A stretch of 9,439 bases of DNA from CAZMYO01 sp964570525 (GTDB lineage: Bacteria; Patescibacteriota; Patescibacteriia; Magasanikbacterales; GWA2-37-8). Below the pieces are notes generated by a model. That model was not told the origin of the DNA. It did not search any database and saw nothing but the letters and a program-made list of their open reading frames with translations. The stretch is from NCBI GenBank assembly GCA_964570525.1, contig CAZMYO010000039.1, positions 1 to 9,439 on the forward strand. Direction: 5' to 3'. The translations under genes and the position numbers were made by a program. Numbering within the stretch: position 1 is the stretch's first letter; every line of letters starts with the position of its first letter. This document shows positions 5,822 through 9,439 of the stretch, one piece after another.

Positions 5822-6523
5822 CTATTTGCCAGAAGCTTGGCGTATATTATTTTGCAATTCCTGAATAATTTCTTTGTAGCCCGTGTTTTGCGGAAAAGCC
5901 TGGCTTAACGTCTGATAATCTTTTAGGGCTTCGGCATATTCTCCAACGCGGCGAAGATACGTAGCGCGAGCGGCGATGAGGGGAATTGTGAAGACCATCT
6001 TGGTCGTTCCAACGCTGAAGACAGATAAGATCTCTTCTTTAGATTTATGCAATTTATAATAGTAAAGATCAACCAAATTAAGATAGCCGCTTTCATCCGC
6101 CGAAGAAATTTCAATGGCTTTTTTATAATAGCGTTCCGCTTTGGCATAATCTTCTAAACTTTCGGCCATGTGTCCGGCGTTTAAATAGAACAGGATATTG
6201 CCTTGACCGAATTTTTCAATGCCACGCTCATAGTCCGCCAATGATTTCTCAAAGAAAGGTTGCTTGCCGTCGGCCTTGCGTTCAGCAATGCTTTTCCAGG
6301 CCAGCCCGGCATCGAAATATAGAGCTGGTTTATCCGGATTTTTGGCAAACTCCGCTTCCCTTTTTTTAGCCAAATTGAAAAGGTTGACCAACTCCGGGTT
6401 GGCTTTAATGCTTCTATAGAGTTTATTGTCTCCCCCCAAGAATCCTTGCCGCCACGCTATGACCAAGACGATAACGGCTGCCAACCCGACTCCGCCGGCG
6501 ATGAAAAATTTTTTTCTTGACAT
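5822..6523 (-). CDS. Membrane-anchored TPR protein
   Basis: A 233-residue protein with a basic start (MSRKK) and one hydrophobic helix (about 6-24), then a soluble helical domain that probably faces outward. Helical-repeat pairs fit TPR spacing: about 66-101 (ALYFDAGLAWKSIA then SLADYERGIEKF), 109-141 (NILFYLNAGHMAESLEDYAK then AERYYKKAIEISS), a less regular unit near 145-170, and 183-215 (AARATYLRRVGEYAEALKDY). It has no catalytic motif. It lies between the two ligase-like genes, 24 bp after the upstream one and at most 36 bp before the ATG of the next. Its own repeats resemble their TPR tails in style, suggesting a scaffold or assembly partner of the two membrane enzymes. A specific role is not shown. 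The ATG at 6523 is chosen because it begins the signal-anchor. Confidence 0.85.
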   Translation of the reverse strand: MSRKKFFIAGGVGLAAVIVLVIAWRQGFLGGDNKLYRSIKANPELVNLFNLAKKREAEFAKNPDKPALYFDAGLAWKSIAERKADGKQPFFEKSLADYERGIEKFGQGNILFYLNAGHMAESLEDYAKAERYYKKAIEISSADESGYLNLVDLYYYKLHKSKEEILSVFSVGTTKMVFTIPLIAARATYLRRVGEYAEALKDYQTLSQAFPQNTGYKEIIQELQNNIRQASGK

Positions 6524-6547
6524 AGATGCGTTTGTTATAAAAATTCC

Positions 6548-8740
6548 TTACTCTAATTTATATTGCTTAATAAATTTCGCGGCGTCTGCCTCTAGCGGCG
6601 GGTATTGCGCTACCGCCTCTTTTACCGTCTGAAGCGCCTCCGCCTTCTGTCCGTTCAAGGCATAGGCCGTAGCTAATTTAACATACCAGTCAATCTTCTC
6701 CGGCTCGGCTTCATGTAACGCTTTATACCATTCAATGACTTTATCATATCTTTTTACCTCTGCATAGAGATCGATAATGTAAAGAGTTTGATTTCGAGTT
6801 AGAGAAAAGCCTTTCTTGATTGCGTCTTCAATCTCGGCTAGCCCCCGGGTAGCGTCGCCGCTCGCGACATAGCTCAACCCCAAAAACCAATGGCTGGTCC
6901 CAATATCGGGAGCCGCCGCGACGGCTCTTTTCTGAAATTCTATCGCCTGGGGAAACTCTTTTTTCAGCAAATAGAGCCGGCCAAGAAGAAAGAGATACTC
7001 TTGTTTGTTGGGAGAAATAGCTTGAGCTGATTTTAGGAACTTATCGGCGTTCGCGTAATAGCGCTCGTTAATCTGTTCACCCAACACCATGTAAATCCGA
7101 CCAGCCCACACCGGAAACAGTGGATTGTCGGGGTAGCGAGCCGCTTCCGCTTCCAGTACCTGCGCGGTCTCGAGAGCGGCCGGCACGGCGTCAGTGAGAT
7201 GAGGAATTTGAGCTTTATCAATCTGAAGAAAACGTTCAGCTAAAAAGATGGCGTTCTCCCCCCGAAAGCTCACGGGAACCGCTAATGTTTTTTCGGCCAT
7301 GTACCCCCACGCGCGCGATGTCTCAGCCATCTGCGCTAGTTGTAAATAATACGATGCTCGGAGCGGCAGATAGTTGAATTCAAACAATGAAAATATCACC
7401 AACAGTGAATAAAAAACAAGAAGCGCGGATGCTAATTTTACTTTCCTAGAGGAGGCGCTGGCTGCTGACGACGGAGACTCTGCGGCAGAAACCAAAGCCA
7501 AAATCATAAATACTAAAAGCAGAGAATTTGTATTTTCAAAAAAGAACAAGCTTTGCGCGATTGAAGCAGCCAAAGTCCCCGCCAAGACGACGCGCCGGAT
7601 CGGCGGCAAGGTTGAGTCCTTTTTTGAGAGATAAAACCCTAAGAAAACCCAAATGACAAGGTAGCCTAGACCACCCAAAATTCCAGCGCTGTCAATTATT
7701 TCCAAAAACCAGTTGTGCGGCTTGTCCCATTCTGTTTCAGCAAAACTGTGCTTTAAGAATTGAGGGTTATAATACTTATTAAAAATAATTTCGTAATTAT
7801 TGATTCCCCATCCGAAAAACGGTCGCTCTTTAAAGCCCTGCCAAGCTATTTGCCAGGCCAAGAGACGCGTCTCTCCGGTGCCGGTGGTGAATTGAGCTAT
7901 ATTCGTATAATACGCCAAACGAGGAAACCGCGCCGCAAAAGATTCTCTCCTCGCGAGAAAAACTAAACCAGCGACTGATACTACTAACAGAAGAATAATT
8001 CCCAATGAGAGTCGTTTAACCTTCTTCTCCGAAGGAAAAAGAGATAACGCGATAAGACCGGTTAAGACGCCGCTAACCAAACCAACCAAAGCTCCGCGAG
8101 TTCCGAGCGTGAATAGGGCGAAGAGATCTAAGACTCCCAATCCCAAAAAAAGGTAGCGCCATTTGTTACTTGTCTTAATAGCGGCGGCGAGACTCAATCC
8201 AACGGCAATAAGAAGATAGCTGGAGGCAAAAGCGCGATTGCCAAGTATTCCCCCTCCGGAGCTGCTCTGCCACGTCAAAGGTAATCTGTTCTCAAAAAAG
8301 ACGGTTAGGCTCACCACGGCCGCGGCGACACTCACGATCTTGAACGCCATCCGCCAATCCGTTTCGTCAAAGGCGTTTATCAGCAAAAAATACCAAACGC
8401 CAAAATGAAGCCAGGTAAAGAGGCCGCTCACCCGAGCCTGGTTGCCCCAAAAACTATTGATAAAATTAACCCCGGGAATAGCTGTTAGTAACAATACCAA
8501 CAAAAAACCGAGGATGGCAAAATCTAAACCGTTTAGCCGGCGCAGATTAACCGTTACCCCCCGCCGCCACTTTCCGATCACTTCAATCAAAAATAACAGA
8601 CTGATTATCTCCACCAGCGCTTGGAAAATAATGGTCTTGCCAAAATGCCAGGAGAAAAAGGTGAAAGGGGTAACCAGAAGCGGGATGAGGAGGGTGAGAT
8701 AGAGAGTGTATTTGATGATTTTGGAAAGGAAATGGCGCAT
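6548..8740 (-). CDS. Polytopic O-antigen ligase/polymerase-like (Wzy_C/WaaL) protein with longer TPR tail
   Basis: 730 residues from the ATG at 8740. Hydrophobic segments fill about 10-420, with another at about 435-457, followed by a roughly 260-residue helical tail. The Wzy_C signatures parallel the downstream paralogue: LFTLGTRGALVGLV (Arg215), ETRLLAWQIAWQGFKERPFF (290-309), GWGINNYEIIFNKYYNP (310-326) and EWDKPHNWFLEIID (337-350), with His342 in the conserved HN position. TPR-type pairs include about 531-570, 581-614, 615-648 and 681-715 (DWYVKLATAYALNGQKAEAL). It probably acts on lipid-linked glycan outside the membrane. It is first in a three-gene operon. A start 36 bp further upstream (8776) would encode MQYVSTIGNSCP through half of a palindromic repeat and is rejected in favour of MRHFLSKIIKYTLYL, the usual short basic lead into the first helix. 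The two paralogues look divergent, sharing motifs more than overall sequence. Confidence 0.88.
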   Translation of the reverse strand: MRHFLSKIIKYTLYLTLLIPLLVTPFTFFSWHFGKTIIFQALVEIISLLFLIEVIGKWRRGVTVNLRRLNGLDFAILGFLLVLLLTAIPGVNFINSFWGNQARVSGLFTWLHFGVWYFLLINAFDETDWRMAFKIVSVAAAVVSLTVFFENRLPLTWQSSSGGGILGNRAFASSYLLIAVGLSLAAAIKTSNKWRYLFLGLGVLDLFALFTLGTRGALVGLVSGVLTGLIALSLFPSEKKVKRLSLGIILLLVVSVAGLVFLARRESFAARFPRLAYYTNIAQFTTGTGETRLLAWQIAWQGFKERPFFGWGINNYEIIFNKYYNPQFLKHSFAETEWDKPHNWFLEIIDSAGILGGLGYLVIWVFLGFYLSKKDSTLPPIRRVVLAGTLAASIAQSLFFFENTNSLLLVFMILALVSAAESPSSAASASSRKVKLASALLVFYSLLVIFSLFEFNYLPLRASYYLQLAQMAETSRAWGYMAEKTLAVPVSFRGENAIFLAERFLQIDKAQIPHLTDAVPAALETAQVLEAEAARYPDNPLFPVWAGRIYMVLGEQINERYYANADKFLKSAQAISPNKQEYLFLLGRLYLLKKEFPQAIEFQKRAVAAAPDIGTSHWFLGLSYVASGDATRGLAEIEDAIKKGFSLTRNQTLYIIDLYAEVKRYDKVIEWYKALHEAEPEKIDWYVKLATAYALNGQKAEALQTVKEAVAQYPPLEADAAKFIKQYKLE

Positions 8741-8759
8741 GGGACAAGAATTACCTATG

Positions 8760-8787
8760 GTAGAGACGTATTGCAATACGTCTCTAC
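8760..8787. repeat. 28-bp perfect palindrome upstream of the membrane operon
   Basis: The sequence starts gtagagacgtattg and is completed by its exact reverse complement, centred between 8773 and 8774. Symmetry ends at the next base on each side. Palindromes beginning GTAGAGACG and ending CGTCTCTAC are dispersed intergenic repeats in many genomes, notably filamentous cyanobacteria. It sits 19 bp before the ATG at 8740, so it would form a 14-bp hairpin in the operon's leader, or serve as a dyad protein-binding site. Confidence 0.85.
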
Positions 8788-8830
8788 GCCAAAATGTAAT
8801 GACCTTAGTCTATCAAAAATCCGATATAAA

Positions 8831-8870
8831 AACAACCCCGCCCCGATGTACATTCGGGGCGGGAGTTGTT
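8831..8870 (-). terminator. Strong intrinsic terminator of the surface-protein gene (possibly bidirectional)
   Basis: A 40-base GC-rich hairpin: aacaac pairs with gttgtt and cccgccccga with tcggggcggg, with one bulged base on one side and a loop of about 7. On the minus strand it is followed directly by the U tract of ...gttgtttttata, as expected for ending the transcript of the surface protein whose stop is at 8935. On the plus strand a T6 run (8875-8880) follows after four bases, so it may also stop antisense transcription. Confidence 0.9.
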
Positions 8871-8889
8871 CTGATTTTTTGCTATCAGG

Positions 8890-8922
8890 TCACCCTCATC
8901 GGGTGATCACCCATTAGGGTGA
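8890..8922. repeat. Tandem caccc/gggtg hairpin element in the 3' region of the surface-protein gene
   Basis: The stretch holds four alternating complementary blocks: caccc (8891-8895), gggtg (8901-8905), caccc (8908-8912) and gggtg (8917-8921). They can pair as two small adjacent hairpins, as an inner palindrome gggtgatcaccc (8901-8912), or as the outer pair tcaccct/agggtga (8890-8896 with 8916-8922). It lies between the stop at 8935 and the terminator, within the transcribed 3' end. It may stabilise the mRNA end, or may be a protein-binding dyad. Confidence 0.6.
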
Positions 8923-8934
8923 AAACCAAGATCA

Positions 8935-9439
8935 TTAGTACGTGAAGGTCTTGTAGACGAGAGGCAGATCAAGACCCATCACTGTCAGATTGGTGCTTAC
9001 CCCGTCAGTCCAGGTCACATCGGCGTTTCCGAGGCGGATGGACAGACTCTTGTTAGACGCCGCGTCACTGGTATCCAAGGTAGCATAGAATGTCTTGGAA
9101 GCTCCCGAGGTGAGATCCACATCGGTGAATGTGCTTTCCGTGATATTCGTATCCTGGAAGTTGTGAGTGGCGTTACCAGCCTGGGTTGTGGCCAACGCAG
9201 TCGTATTGAGCGAGTCCTTATAGACCGTCAAAGTACGATTGCTGTTGCTACCAGCGGCTTGCGAGATTGTCGTCGATAGATCGAAGTCAACCTTGTTCAC
9301 CGTGGCAGTGTACGAACCAGAGTTAGCTAAGTTGGTAATAACGAACTTAGCAACTGTCTGGGACGCGCTGGGTGAAGACGCTCCGCTTGGAGTGTCGGTA
9401 GCCCAAGCTGTGGTGAGTTTGGCGCGGTACAGCGTGGTG
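8935..9439 (-). CDS. Ser/Thr-rich surface protein, C-terminal part (5' end beyond window)
   Basis: The frame is open from the right edge (first full codon at 9438-9436) to TAA at 8937-8935, giving 167 residues ending VMGLDLPLVYKTFTY. A GTG at 9300 is internal, since the same frame continues upstream without a stop. By my count about 53 of 167 residues are Ser or Thr, with few charged residues and alternating beta-strand patterns (AKFVITNLANSGSYTATV, KTFYATLDTSD, SLSIRLGNADVTWTDGV). This suggests an Ig-like or S-layer-type beta domain of a secreted or cell-surface protein. Six Asn-x-Ser/Thr sites occur. The aromatic tail ending in Tyr resembles the conserved ends seen in CPR surface proteins (my recollection, not tested). 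Codons favour C or G in third position (acc, gtc, ctc, aag) more than the neighbours, consistent with high expression. A strong terminator follows. It could also be a pilin-like or adhesin domain. Confidence 0.8.
   Translation of the reverse strand, partial: TTLYRAKLTTAWATDTPSGASSPSASQTVAKFVITNLANSGSYTATVNKVDFDLSTTISQAAGSNSNRTLTVYKDSLNTTALATTQAGNATHNFQDTNITESTFTDVDLTSGASKTFYATLDTSDAASNKSLSIRLGNADVTWTDGVSTNLTVMGLDLPLVYKTFTY

Noticed and set aside
5787..5822. GTG start at 5822 for the second ligase-like protein, overlapping the preceding stop (TAGTG)
   Set aside because: Possible by coupling, but the 12 extra residues are charged and precede an ATG that begins a normal membrane N-terminus. Kept as an alternative only.
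8741..8776. Upstream start at 8776 for the first ligase-like protein
   Set aside because: The extra 12 residues are encoded partly by the 28-bp palindrome and do not resemble a signal or membrane lead; the ATG at 8740 fits better.
8807..8835. Minus-strand promoter-like pair TTGTTT-17-TAGACT before the membrane operon
   Set aside because: The -35 matches only 3 of 6 bases, the -10 matches 4 of 6, and the site overlaps the terminator stem and U tract. It may be real, but I cannot support it.
8621..8917. Plus-strand 98-residue open frame across the operon leader
   Set aside because: It is antisense to the ligase-like gene and crosses the palindrome and terminator; the translation has no protein-like features.

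Overview
The window reads as part of a surface-polysaccharide and surface-protein locus of a bacterium, most likely a Candidate Phyla Radiation (Patescibacteria/Parcubacteria-type) genome from a metagenome. That placement is an inference. It rests on paired O-antigen-ligase-like membrane proteins with C-terminal TPRs, tight gene packing, no clear Shine-Dalgarno sequence at the starts I examined, a Ser/Thr-rich beta-type surface-protein C-terminus, and many small repeats inside genes. The code is ordinary: TGA is used as a stop by the decarboxylase and the first complete glycosyltransferase, so this is not a UGA-glycine lineage. There is no rRNA, tRNA, CRISPR array or transposase gene.

Layout. 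(1) 1-2335, minus strand: a sugar operon read right to left, with a UDP-glucuronate decarboxylase (UDP-xylose synthase), a GT4 glycosyltransferase overlapping it by 4 bp (ATGA), and a second GT4 gene that runs off the left edge. (2) 2336-2542: a divergent control region with two overlapping candidate promoters and a 125-bp imperfect inverted repeat ending 7 bp before the next gene. (3) 2543-3748, plus strand: a third GT4 gene, whose 3' end overlaps the converging gene by 29 bp. (4) 3720-8740, minus strand: a three-gene membrane operon of two polytopic Wzy_C/WaaL-type proteins with TPR tails, separated by a single-pass TPR protein. (5) 8741-8934: a 28-bp perfect palindrome, a strong terminator and a tandem hairpin element. 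(6) 8935-9439: the C-terminal part of a secreted Ser/Thr-rich surface protein, continuing off the right edge. No stretch over 300 bases lacks a gene.

Working model (inference). The decarboxylase supplies UDP-xylose, the GT4 enzymes build a lipid-linked glycan, and the Wzy_C/WaaL-type proteins polymerise it or transfer it outside the cell. The neighbouring Ser/Thr-rich surface protein is a plausible acceptor.

The least expected signal is a set of three different 7-bp tandem arrays (aatcttN x5, ctacgga x4, ctttcga x4) inside the two complete glycosyltransferase genes, together with two small palindromes, one nested in an array as a 21-bp block. All lie where GT-B proteins normally have loops. 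Because 7 is 1 modulo 3, each array encodes the same cyclic heptapeptide in all three frames of the coding strand, while gain or loss of one unit shifts the downstream frame. The arrays could therefore be tolerated loop expansions or phase-variation switches.
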